Origin: Liolophura sinensis
Taxonomy: Eukaryota; Mollusca; Polyplacophora; Chitonida; Chitonidae
Assembly (NCBI RefSeq): GCF_032854445.1
Contig: NC_088303.1
Span: forward strand, 12,469,501 to 12,533,500
Reading direction: 5' to 3'
Length of the DNA: 64,000 nt
The position numbers and the translations under genes are program-made. The notes below the pieces were generated by a model, which was given only the letters and a program-made list of their open reading frames with translations, made no database searches and was not told the origin of the DNA. Within the stretch, counting starts at the first letter, position 1, and the number at the start of each line of letters is the position of its first letter. This document shows positions 1-10,940 of the stretch, in pieces.

Positions 1-270
1 TGTACCTGGCTTTAACACCCATCCAGACTGCCAAGCCACCTACCAAGGCCTTGTCTGGTTTTGACATGCACCCAGGCTTTACCTGGTTGTGACACCCACC
101 CAGGCTCTACCTGGTTTTGACTCCCACTCAGGCTCTGCTTGGTTTTGACACCCACTCAGACCTTGCTTGGTTTTGACACCCACTCAGACTTTGCTTGGTT
201 TTGACACCCACTCAGGCTCTGCTTGGTTTTGACACCCACTCAGACTGCTTGGTTTTGACACCTATCAGTA
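1..270. repeat. Minisatellite, about 28-bp unit
   Basis: Degenerate tandem copies of a unit of about 28 bp with the core 'ggttttgacacccactcag', most regular between about 110 and 260. It lies just upstream of the first visible DCAF17 exon (366-417), so it is presumably intronic. The array may extend left of the window. No coding signal is seen. Confidence 0.85.
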
Positions 271-365
271 CATTCTTGGATAGGGTCTACAACAACTAAC
301 AGATAAACTAAATATATCTGTTATGTTGTCATGGCAATTAGTCCATCAATGTGTTCTCATTTCAG

Positions 366-3300
366 GAATTTGTCTTGGGAGACTGAGGGCCACAGTTTGT
401 CTGTTAAGTCTATACATGTAAGTATGCACAAGTGCTAGTAAAACTTATTCTGTTGTCGCTGTGTGTAAGAATGATTTAGTGTGGGTAAAACTTAATCACA
501 GTTTATCCGTTGTGAAACTTATTGAAAGTGAAACTTATTCACAGTTTGTCCTGTGTCTCTACATGTACATGTGTAAGTCTGATGTAGTGTGAGTAAGACT
601 TATTCACAGTTTGTCCTGTGTCTCTACGTGTAAATGTGTAAGTCTGATGTAGTGTGAGTAAGACTTATTCACAGTTTGTCCTGTGTCTCTGCGTGTAAAT
701 GTGTAAGTCTGATGTAGTGTGAGTAAGGCTTATTCACAGTTTGTCCTGTGTCTCTGCGTGTACATGTGTAAGTCTGATGTAGTGTGAGTGAGGCTTATTC
801 ACAGTGTGTCCTGTGCCTCTGTGTGTACATGTGTAAGTCTGATGTAGTGTGGTTAAGACTTATTCACAGCTTATCCTGTGTCTGTACATGTACATGTGTA
901 AGTCTGATGTAGTGTGAGTAAGGCTTATTCACAGCTTATCCTGTGTCTCTACATGTACATGTGTAAGTCTGATGTAGTGTGAGTAAGGCTTATTCACAGT
1001 TTGTCCTGTGTCTCTGTGTGTACATGTGTAAGTCTGATGTAGTGTGAGTGAGGCTTATTCACAGTTTGTCCTGTGTCTCTGTGTGTACATGTGTAAGTCT
1101 GATGTAGTGTGAGTAAGGCTTATTCACAGCTTATCCTGTGTCTCTACATGTACATGTGTAAGTCTGATGTAGTGTGAGTAAGACTTATTCACAGTTTGTC
1201 CTGTGTCTCTACATGTACATGTGTAAGTCTGATGTAGTGTGAGTAAGGCTTATTCACAGCTTACCCTGTGTCTCTACATGTACATGTGTAAGTCTGATGT
1301 AGTGTAAGGCTTATTCACAGTTTGTCCTGTGTCTTTGCGTGTACATGTGTAAGTCTGATGTAGTGTGAGTGAGGCTTATTCACAGTTTGTCCTGTGTCTC
1401 TGTGTGTACATGTGTAAGTCTGATGTAGTGTGAGTAAGACTTATTCACAGTTTGTCCTGTGTCTGTACATGTACATGTGTAAGTCTGATGTAGTGTGAGT
1501 AAGGCTTATTCACAGTTTGTCCTGTGTCTCTGTGTACATGTGTAAGTCTGATGTAGTGTGAGTAAGACTTATTCACAGTTTGTCCTGTGTCTCTATGTGT
1601 ACATGTGTAAGTCTGATGTAGTGTGAGTAAGACTTATTCACAGTTTGTCCTGTGTCTCTACATGTACATGTGTAAGTCTGATGTAGTGTGATTAAGACTT
1701 ATTCACAGTGTGTCCTGTGTCTCTACGTGTAAATGTGTAAGTCTGATGAAGTGTGAGTGAGGCTTATTCACAGTTTGTCCTGTGTCTCTATGTGTACATG
1801 TGTAAGTTTAATGTAGTGTGAGTAAGACTTATTCACAGTTTGTCCTGTGTCTCTGTGTGTACATGTGTAAGTCTGATGTAGTGTGAGTAAGGCTTATTCA
1901 CAGTTTGTCCTGTGTCTGTACATGTACATGTGTAAGTTTGATGTAGTGTGAGTAAGGCTTATTCACAGCTTATCCTGTGTCTCTACATGTACATGTGTAA
2001 GTCTGATGTAGTGTGAGTAAGGCTTATTCACAGTTTGTCCTGTGTCTCTATGTGTACATGTGTGAGTCTGATGTAGTGTGATTAAGGCTTATTCACAGTT
2101 TGTCCTGTGTCTCTGCGTGTACATGTGTAAGTCTGATGTAGTGTGAGTGAGGCTTATTCACAGTTTGTCCTGTGTCTCTGCCTGTACATGTGTAAGTCTG
2201 ATGTAGTGTGGTTAAGACTTATTCACAGCTTATCCTGTGTCTCTACATGTACATGTGTAAGTCTGATGTAGTGTGAGTAAGGTTTATTCACAGTTTGTCC
2301 TGTGTCTCTGCGTGTAAATGTGTAAGTCTGATGTAGTGTGAGTAAGGTTTATTCACAGTTTGTCCTGTGTCTCTGTGTGTACATGTGTAGGTCAGATGTA
2401 GTGTGAGTGAGGCTTATTCACAGTTTGTCCCCTGTCTCTACACGTAAGTCTGATTTTGTTTAAGTAAAACTGCAGATGTATTATTGTACGTACATATTAT
2501 TTTTATCTTTTGACAGAAAGATAGAAAAAAAAAACAACAGTTGTAAATGTACCTTCATTATGTGGGACAAGTTTAAAGTCATGTTATGTAATGATATTTA
2601 GATGCCTGTAATGACTGTGTGCTGTAAAGGGGTTCTGTCTGAAAGGATTCATGGAATGTAAGGATTTTACTTCCTGCTATATAGGATGTGCCCAAACTAG
2701 ATCTGTAAAGGTTAAACTGACTCCAAACTACATGTAAGGCCCCAGAAATCACTCCAGGGATCAATATGTTGGTTGCAGTCTTGAAGTCCATGGTGACAGG
2801 TGTTACATAAATTATGTGGAGGTGTGCAGGGGTTGGGGTAGTAGCTGGTGGGATCGGTGGGGGTGGGGGTGGTGGTTTTATGTTCTGAAGGTCAGATGGC
2901 TTGGGGGGCTAAGCTGGTGCATTAAGAGTATAAAGTGGATTGTTAGTGTCTTTTGTGAAACTTTCTGACCACTGGCGGGAAATAGAGGGGCAGTGTAAGG
3001 TATAAAATAGCCCAGCATGATATTTTTCATCCAGCTTTAATGTTTAGTAATACAGTTTGAGAATGTCCTCCAAGCTTACGTCCTAAATCTTCCAAGCCTA
3101 CGTTCTAAATTCTCCAAGCCTAAATCTTCCAAGCAAAATTCTCCAAGCCTAAATCTTCCAAGCAAAATTCTCCAAGCCTAAATTCTCCAAGCCTAAATTT
3201 TCCAAGCCTAAATCCTCCGTCTACAGGAGGACTGATAAAGAGGTCTCAGACTCAAAACCATGTCCTACTCCTTTGGTTGCGGATGATCTTTTTAGGAGGG

Positions 3301-6300
3301 GGGGGGAGGCGGGGAGGAGGCTGGTCACTTTTCTCTCACATTTTATATAAGGCTAGTTGCAGCTATATACATGTAAAAGTTTAGTGACTATAGCATGAAA
3401 CAGCAATCAATCAAAAAAACTTGATAATTAAAGTACAGGAAATGTCTGATTTTATGATTTTCTTGAGATATGAACACTGGTCACAAGTGCTACATAAAGG
3501 TTATATGGAGGTGTATGGTTGAATGTACATGTTTGTTTGGTTTTCTCTTTTCAGCTAGAATCCTACGATGACATTGTCCTGGTTCTTGCTCTGTATGATG
3601 TGTGTCGTTTCAGCTTTGTAGCCATGATGGAGGTAACAAAGTCTGTAAGTACCATCATACGTTATATAACATGTTTCAGCTGTTATTCATAAAGACAAAT
3701 ATTACATGCATATGCTTGACTTCATTGTGATTTTGATAGATTTAGATTGAAGATATTTATTACAAAGAACTTAAAGGTTTAACTAAAGGTGATTTTGCTG
3801 TGCATGATGTATTTAATGGTTTGTGAGCTGGCTTGTGATATTTGCAGGTGTTTGGACGACAGGTGAGGGATGCCAGCCTATCTCAGGGCCTACTTATCAC
3901 TATGCACATCACAGGTGTTGTGAAAAATCTACAGTTTTACTGACATCCTTAGCAAGGTAATAATGTTATTGTTCATGAACACCTGTAGGTTGGTGTAAAT
4001 TGCATTAGGCAGCAGTTGAATATGCCTACCAACAGTTTAGTCCACATGCTGTCTATGAGGTATACACCAAGGCAGTGTTCGCCTGTTCTATGACTAGTGA
4101 TGGCAGACTCTGTAGGATATAGCTGCAGTACACTAGTGCCGCATTTTAACACGGAACACCATTAAAAGAATAACATACATATAAGCCTTGTACATCACTA
4201 CAAGTCAAGTTCACAAGGTTAGTGGGGGAAATTTTACAAACACATGGAAACATGACCCCATATATCATTGACACGTGCAGATATCCTCACTTGGAAACAT
4301 GACCCCATGCACCATAGACATGTTCATAGATCACCACCTGGAAGCATGACCCCTTACACCATAGACATATATGTAGATATCCCCACCTGGAAACATGACC
4401 CCATATAGCACTGACACGTGTACAGATATCCTCACCTGGAAACATGACCCCATATAGCACTGACACGTGTACAGATATCCTCACCTGGAAACATGACCCC
4501 CATATAGCACTGACACGTGTACAGATATCCTCACCTGGAAACATGACCCCCATATAGCACTGACATGTGTACAGATATCCTCACCTGGAAACATGACCCC
4601 ACATAAGATAGTCCTACATGTATAATCCAATCAATTTTCTGTTTAATAGCACAAGGTACATCATGCGGAGGACAATGAGGTTAACATACTTCTGAGAGGT
4701 AGGCCACTGTTTCTGAGCTCCAAGGCTCACTACAATTTGGTTTGACTTAAAACATAGATATATAAACACTATTTCATGTATCATCGTTTTTTTTCCCCTT
4801 CCTCAGTTTGAATTGACCTGCAGGTAGCACAGCTATTAAACATGAGGTAAATGTAGATCTGATCAGTCAACAAAATAGATTTATACTTGTTACATTCATT
4901 GACTTGAAGTGTGTGAGAGTCATACATGGACTTGTCCTTTAAACAAACCGAGCTGGGTAATACCAAGGACTTTAAAAATGGTTCTTGTTGCTCATCGTTG
5001 AAAGGTTAGAGCAAGGAAACCTGACTGGTTGGTCTGGTGTAAGTATAGTGTGATAGGGTGAGATGTTGTTTGATTCCTTTGGCATGAAACCTCAGTGGTG
5101 GCAGCACTTTAGCGGCATGGACTGGCCCTGCGACTGCCACAAGAAGACACACTATTTGTACAGACGCCTAATGACTCCTCGTCATCATAAAATTGTTAAT
5201 TATGACATAAAAGCCCGACCCTACACACATACAGCCATACATCTGTTATAATAACAATTTGTGGGAGGATAAGGAGTCATTAGGTGTGTGTACAGAGGCA
5301 TGTAGTATCCATTTTTGTGGAAGAAGTGCTGCTGCCACTGAAATATCATGCCGAAGACATGTATCTATATATTTTAAACTCTATCACTATCTTTCTAATT
5401 TCAGGAGAACCACCTATTTTATTTGAGCTAAAATGTGCAGATCATCTCATAGAAATTGGGGGCTCCCCATGGCATTACCTGTACTCTCCTCCGCATCAGG
5501 AAGGTGTATTTCATGTGAAACACCTGGAGACACACACACAGGTGAGAGAGAAGAGTTGTAGAGGTCATGTGATAGCTATCTGTATCACCTTGTTACTACC
5601 AGTAATCTCCTCCACAGCAGGAAAGTGTATTTCATGTGAAACACCTGGAGACACACACAGGTCAGAGAGGAGTTGTAGAGGTCATGTGATAGCTATCTGT
5701 GTCACCTTGTTACTACCGGTAATCTCCTCCACATGAGGAAGGTGTATTTCATGTGAAACACCTGGAGACACACACACAGGTGAGAGAGAGGAGGTGTAGA
5801 GGTCATGTGATAGCTATCTGTGTTACCTTGTTACTACCCATACTCTCCTCCACATGAGGAAGGTGTATTTCATGTGAAACACCTGGAGACACACACACAG
5901 GTCAGAGAGAGGAGTTGTAGAGGTCATGTGATAGCTATCTGTGTCACCTTGTTACTACCAGTAATCTCCTCCACAGCAGGAAAGTGTATTTCATGTGAAA
6001 CACCTGGAGACACATGCATAGGTAACAGAGAGAAGGTGTAGAGGTCATGTGATAGCTATCTGTGTCACCCTTTTACTACTGGTACTCTCCTCCACATCAG
6101 GAAAGTATATTTCATGTGAAACACCTGGAGACAAACACACAGGTGAGAGAGAGGAGGTGTAGAGGTCATGTGATAACTATCTGTGCCACCCTATTGCTAT
6201 CTGTACTCTCCTCCACTTCAGGAAGGTGTATTTTATGTGACACTTCTGGAGACACACACACAGGTGAGAAAGAGGAGGTGTAGAGGTCATGTGATAGCTA

Positions 6301-9300
6301 TCTGTGTCACCTTGTTACTACCTGTACTCTCCTCCACATCAGGAAGGTATATTTCATGTGAAACACCTGGAGACACACACACAGGTGAGAGAGGAGGTGT
6401 AGAGGTCATGTGATAGCTATCTGTGTCACCTTGTTATTACCTGTACTCTTTCCACATGAGGAAGGTGTATTTCATGTGAAACACCTGGAGACACACACAC
6501 AGGTGAGAGAGAGGAAGTGTAGAGGTCATGTGATAGCTATCTGTGTCACCTTGTTACTACCTGTACTCTCCTCCACATCAGGAAGGTATATTTCATGTGA
6601 AACACCTGGAAACACACACACAGGTGAGAGAGAGGAGGTGTAGAGGTCATGTGATAGCTATCTATGTCACCTTGTTATTACATGTACTCTTTCCACATCA
6701 GGAAGGTGTATTTCATGTGAAACACCTGGAGACACGCACACAGGTGAGAGAGAGGAGGTGTAGAGGTCATGTGATAGCTATCTGTGTCACCCTGTTACTA
6801 CCTGTACTCTCCTCCACATGAGGAAGGTGTATTTCATGTGACACACCTGGAGACACACACACAGGTGAGATAAGATGAGGTGTAGAGGTCATGATCTATG
6901 GTCATCCTGATACCAGCTTGAGATCTTTTGTTCTTGTGTGGATGTCTTTTAAATGAAAGGCAAAGGAAACACTAAAATGAAGTATTTGTCAGTTGAAAGA
7001 TCATTAAACACTGTCCAGGAAAATAGTTTGATTTGTTTTTTTAGAATTTTTCTAAACGAGTAAAATATATGTAAAACATAGTATGCGATGGTGGTCTGTT
7101 GGGACCCACAGGATATCAGTGACATTCACAGCCATATTTTGGGCTTGAAATAGTTTGTCTCAAAGTCCATTTGATGACGGCATCCATAGCTCTAAATGTA
7201 GATGTATTTTGAATGAAGAAATCTAGCAATGTTTGTGTGTTAAGTTGATGTAACATCAGCAGTCCCAATGTCGTCAGAAAGGGCCACTGTTGAATCTAAA
7301 GTTTCAAATGTGATTGAATAGGTCAAAAGATTCTCAAAAAAGAAACCGAACTATTTTCTCAGACAGTATTTAATGTTCTTTTATCTGACATACATCATAC
7401 TAGTGCTTTCTTTGTCTTTAATCTATTATACAGATACCAAAGCACAAGTGAAGCGGGGTTTCACGCTGATAACAATTTCACTGGTTTTCTGGGAGCTGTT
7501 TCTACTTTCAGGCAAAGAATGGTATATTAGAGTTTGAATCATTTGGCCTAGAACCACATCGTGCTATATTCCACCCGGATGACTCTGGACGCATTATACA
7601 TATTGGAGATGGGACCATGAAGTAAGATTATAGTTAGGTTGTACAGTGATGTTAAGTTGGTGGTGTTCAGAGTGATGTCAAATTGAATGTCAGATGTGCG
7701 CAGATGGCTTTTCCTGTGCTATGTGAAACAACTTACTATTCCATTGAAGCAGTCCTTTTAAAACTTGGTAGATACATTGGTGTTCTGATATGATTGTAGG
7801 TTTTTTGTCTTTTTGATTTGTAAATTATAATTTTATTTTCTTGAATGACATACTTGATGATTAATTTTTGATGATAAATAGTGCAGACAGAAAGTCTGAT
7901 TTTAGGATTCTGAAATGAACTTTTTAGCATCAAGCAAGCTATGTTTTCCCAGGCACTCTCTGATGTCTTCATCACAAGTCGTACATCTGAACTTGTTTTT
8001 GTCTTCAGGGTGTACAGAATTGGCTGTTCTGGGAACAAATCACCATTTGTAGAGGAAAGCTTCACAATAACAGCCAGAAGGAGTCAGCCTAGTACACTGG
8101 TAACTTGACTTCCACAAGTAACATGTCAAAGTATCCTAAGTATGTCCATCAGATTTGTAAAGAGAACATTGGATTGGACATATCACAGCTGTTAAAACCA
8201 ATAATTTTACCTTTATGTCTGTTAAAGTTAGTTTTTTGAGATTAGCTTAAAAGAAAAGTGGGCATCACAAAATATACCACTTAAAACTATGCATAAATAT
8301 ACTTTCATTTATTTTTTAAAATTTTTGTGAAAAAAGCATTTGAATTCTAGGGTGGGCTTTATGGACCATACTATGGTTGGGACCTGTGACGTCACATGAA
8401 GTTCTTCCAACTCTAATTACGAATCATGAATGTTGGAATAAAACTTTAAGAACCTGGCCCTGGAATCACAAAGCAATCTGAGACTTAAGTCAAAAGTTTA
8501 ATCATTAAATTTGGTATGTTCCGTTTTGTTATTTTAGCTGAATTTTGTTGTACAACAACTTATCCAGAATGTATGTCAAGAAATATTTTGAGCTGGTTAC
8601 ACGAGAAATAACAAATTTAAAGCGATTTGAAATTTTGATGTAAGGGGCCTGACTCTATTGCTTGGTTACCATAAATTAAGTTGATGGCAGGAATTGATCA
8701 AAGAAGACAATAGTGAAGTTTTGAAGATCTTGCATGGTAAAATGGAAGACTAGGGGCCTAAGTGGCCTCACTGATCAGCGTACCAGCACGGCGCAGTAAC
8801 CTAGGAGCCTCTTACCAATGTGAATAAAGTAAATAAATAAAATGGAAGAAGAATACACTTAACTTAAATGTACATTTCCACTTTTCAGCTTTCGTTTCCA
8901 CAAGTCACAAAATCTGGACGTCGAGTAAAGAAAAGAGTGCAGCATGGTTACACTGAATCTGACACAATGGTAACATGATGAGTTTGCACACCCACATAGA
9001 ATACATGCATCTGTGGCCTAGTTTTGGTCAGAAACTTACAAAAATTATTTTAAGATCCCCTTTCAAAAAAATATTGAAAACCATATTTTCAAATAGTTTT
9101 TCACAGCCTTTTATAAAGTTTGTATCATTTTTCTGCTTTCTTCCCATTAATGATATGAAGATAAATCCTTTTAACGGTCTACCAGATTGTTTGACCTTGT
9201 AAATTTCATGAAAATAAATGATCTTGCAGGCTTGTCTTAAACACTAACCTTGCATTCTCTCTTCAAAAAACAAATGAACTGCACCAAAACTACCCAGAGT

Positions 9301-10940
9301 ATACGTGTTACCTATTTGACATTGTATTTTGTATGTGTACAGCACATAGAAGATGTTGATTATGAGAATGAGCTGGACGTGCTATGTGTGACCTCTGTCC
9401 AGCATGCAGAGACGCTGAAGAGACCTCAGGTTTTTACGGGATTCTACCACAACTGGACTGGTCAACTCCTCAAGGAGACAGTGCTGGAACAGCCCTGGGA
9501 GTCGGTAAGTGGTAAATAGTGGTTAAAATCATTGTTAGGTCTACCACAACCCAGGGAGTCAGTGAATGGTAACTAGTGATTGGAGAGTGGCTAAAATCAT
9601 GGTCAGGTCTACCACAACCCAGGGAGTCAGTGAATGGTAACTAGTGATTGGAGAGTGGCTAAAATCATGGTCAGGTCTACCACAACCCTTGGAGTCAGTG
9701 AATGGTAACTAGTGATTGGAGAGCGGCTAAAATCATGGTCAGGTCTATCACAACCCAGGGAGTCAGTGAGTGGTAAATAGTGGTGGGAGAGTGGCTAAAA
9801 TCATGGTCAGGTCTACCACAACCCAGGGAGTCAGTGAATGGTAAATAGTGATGGGAGAGTGGCTAAAATCATGGTCAGGTCTACCACAACCCAGGGAGTC
9901 AGTGAATGGTAACAAGTGATTGGAGAGTGGCTAAAATCATGGTCAGGTCACAACTGGACTAGTCAACTCCTCAAGGAGACAGTGGTGGAACAGCCCTGGG
10001 AGTCAGTAAGTGGTAAATAGTGGTTAAAATCATTGTTAGGTCTACCACAACCCAGGGAGTCAGTGAGTGGTAAATAGTGATGGGAGAGTGGCTAAAATCA
10101 TGGTCAGGTCTACCACAACCCAGGGAGTCAGTGAATGATAAATAGTGGTGGGAGAGTGGCTAAAATCATGGTCAGGTCTACCACAACCCTTGGAGTCAAT
10201 GAGTGGTAAATAGTGGTGGGAGAGTGGCTAAAATCATGGTCAGGTCTACCACAACCCAGGGAGTCAGTGAATGATAAATAGTGGTGGGAGAGTGGCTAAA
10301 ATCATGGTCAGGTCTACCACAACCCAGGGAGTCAGTGAGTGGTAAATAGTGGCGGGAGAGTGGCTAAAATCATGGTCAGGTCTACCACAACCCAGGGAGT
10401 CAGTGAATGGTAACTAGTGGTGGGAGAGTGGCTGAAATCATGGTCAGGTCTACCACAACCCTTACCACAACTTGCATTTTCAATATTAGTATTTGAAATT
10501 CGACATTACAACTATGTCTCATTGTGCTATGACGTTATCACCTTACATCAGTGGGGGCCTTTAACATTTTAACATGGGTGGGCATATACAGTATTGAAAA
10601 TTATCCACAATAGATCTCTTTTGTTTACTGAACGACCTTAAAAATCCATGGAACTAAATATATTTGGAATAAAAAGTGGCAGAGAGATAATATTATTTAT
10701 TGTATATACATATACTTGCCCATGTTAAACTGCACTTCCTACAACTGCTTCTATGTTTGTACTTTCACTTTTCAGTTTTATGAGCACCGTGTTGTTGTTG
10801 ACCTGGACACAATAGTGCAGACAATCAAACCAAGCTTGGGGCTCTTCAGGTGTGTGGTCTACCGACTGGTCAGAGCAGAAAGTGTTAGCACGGACACGGT
10901 AAACTGTGGTCTACAGATTGGTCAGGGCAGAAAGTGTTAG
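366..10940 (+). CDS. DCAF17: DCAF17-like protein (DDB1- and CUL4-associated factor 17), 5'-partial, multi-exon
   Basis: Ten exons with GT/AG borders and compatible phases: 366-417, 3555-3644, 3848-3956, 4650-4698 (least certain), 5405-5541, 7512-7621, 8009-8099, 8889-8969, 9343-9504, 10776-10898 (or read through to a TAG at 10938-10940). The translated blocks follow human DCAF17 in order: NLSWETEGHSLSVKS; LALYDVCRFSFVAMMEV; VFGRQVRDASLSQG; PPILFEL...IGGSPWHY; GVFHV; AKNGILEFES...FHPDDSGRIIHIG; KSGRRVKKRV; VDYENELDVLCV; FYEHRVVVDLDTIVQ...CVVYRLV. In vertebrates DCAF17 is a nuclear or nucleolar protein that binds DDB1 and is a presumed substrate receptor of CUL4 ubiquitin ligases; that role is from family knowledge. 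Upstream exons are outside the window. Exon 3 carries an apparent +1 A in A5 at 3923-3927: without it the tail reads IYSFTDILSK, as in the family, and the exon is 108 nt (phase 0). The 3' end is unresolved because a 52-bp array starts inside the last recognised exon. Confidence 0.85.
418..2445. repeat. 65-bp minisatellite seeded on a DCAF17 splice donor (about 30 copies)
   Basis: About 30 copies of a 65-bp unit (aagtctgatgtagtgtgag / taaggcttattcacagtttg / tcctgtgtctctacatgta, then catgtgt). The exon 366-417 ends CACAGTTTGTCTGTTAAG / TCTATACAT followed by GTAAGT, and each unit carries a diverged copy of this junction: cacagtttgtcc...acatgt, then GTAAGTCTG. The array therefore repeats the exon tail and the 5' splice site. 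Most units keep a perfect GTAAGT and an upstream ttattcacag that resembles a 3' splice site. Confidence 0.9.
2446..3058. other. Intronic sequence, no gene seen
   Basis: DCAF17 intron between the exons ending at 417 and starting at 3555. It contains an A-rich stretch near 2523-2533 and a G-rich stretch around 2820-2880. The 70-residue minus-strand ORF at 2579-2791 resembles no protein I recognise and has no exon-like borders. Confidence 0.6.
3059..3220. repeat. Short-period tandem repeat (tccaagcctaaattc)
   Basis: About ten imperfect copies of a unit of about 15-17 bp built on 'tccaagcctaaattc' and 'tccaagcaaaattc'. Intronic within DCAF17. Confidence 0.8.
4230..4612. repeat. Minisatellite, about 50-bp unit
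   Basis: Seven to eight copies of a unit of about 50 bp containing 'acagatatcctcacctgg' and 'aaacatgaccccatatagca'. It ends about 40 bp before the proposed small DCAF17 exon 4650-4698. The 88-residue minus-strand ORF across it is a by-product of the repeat. I see no similarity to a neighbouring exon, so this array differs from the donor-seeded ones. Confidence 0.85.
5470..6880 (+). repeat. 120-bp array containing 12 copies of a 42-nt AG...GT cassette from DCAF17
   Basis: Period is about 120 bp. Copy 1 is the tail of exon 5405-5541 (5500-5541). Further copies start at 5621, 5738, 5859, 5980, 6101, 6222, 6343, 6461, 6582, 6702 and 6823. Eleven of the 12 segments between the AG and the following GT are exactly 42 nt. 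The copy at 5621 is 40 nt; the copy at 5980 ends in an in-frame TAG. The rest translate in phase 0 as EGVFHVKHLETHTQ or close variants. Most are followed by GTGAGAG and preceded by a pyrimidine-rich 'ctctcctccacatcag'. The several 70-150-residue plus-strand ORFs here are read-through of these repeats. Confidence 0.92.
6890..7505. other. Intronic sequence, no gene seen
   Basis: Unique-looking AT-rich intron between the 120-bp array and the DCAF17 exon at 7512. No exon-like ORF or obvious repeat is visible. Confidence 0.55.
8739..8849 (+). mobile_element. Short SINE with 11-bp target-site duplication
   Basis: An 89-bp insert (8750-8838) with an 'aaataaataaaa'-type 3' tail. It is flanked by perfect copies of AAAATGGAAGA at 8739-8749 and 8839-8849. 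The body (ggcctaagtggcctcactga...aggagcctcttaccaatg) resembles the tRNA-type head of the larger SINEs in the window, joined directly to the tail. It sits in a DCAF17 intron. Confidence 0.75.
9488..10466. repeat. 68-bp minisatellite seeded on DCAF17 exon 9 donor, with partial exon duplication
   Basis: Units of about 68 bp ('aacccagggagtcagtgaat', 'ggtaactagtgattggagag', 'tggctaaaatcatggtcagg', then tctaccac), about 13-14 copies. The founder junction is ...CAGCCCTGGGAGTCG | GTAAGTGGTAAATAGTGG at 9504. Midway, around 9949-10100, a longer segment is copied again: it includes the last 57 or so coding bases of the exon (cacaactggactagtcaact...gggagtca) and the donor GTAAGT. The copy differs from the exon at a few bases. 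This implies a second, larger duplication of about 500 bp on top of the 68-bp array. Confidence 0.9.

Noticed and set aside
5284-6821. Series of 73-150-residue ORFs as a gene family
   Set aside because: They read through the 120-bp array across intron sequence; only the 42-nt cassettes correspond to real coding sequence.
5476-6864. CRISPR array
   Set aside because: The units are near-identical throughout with no unique spacers, lie in a eukaryotic gene and continue an exon.
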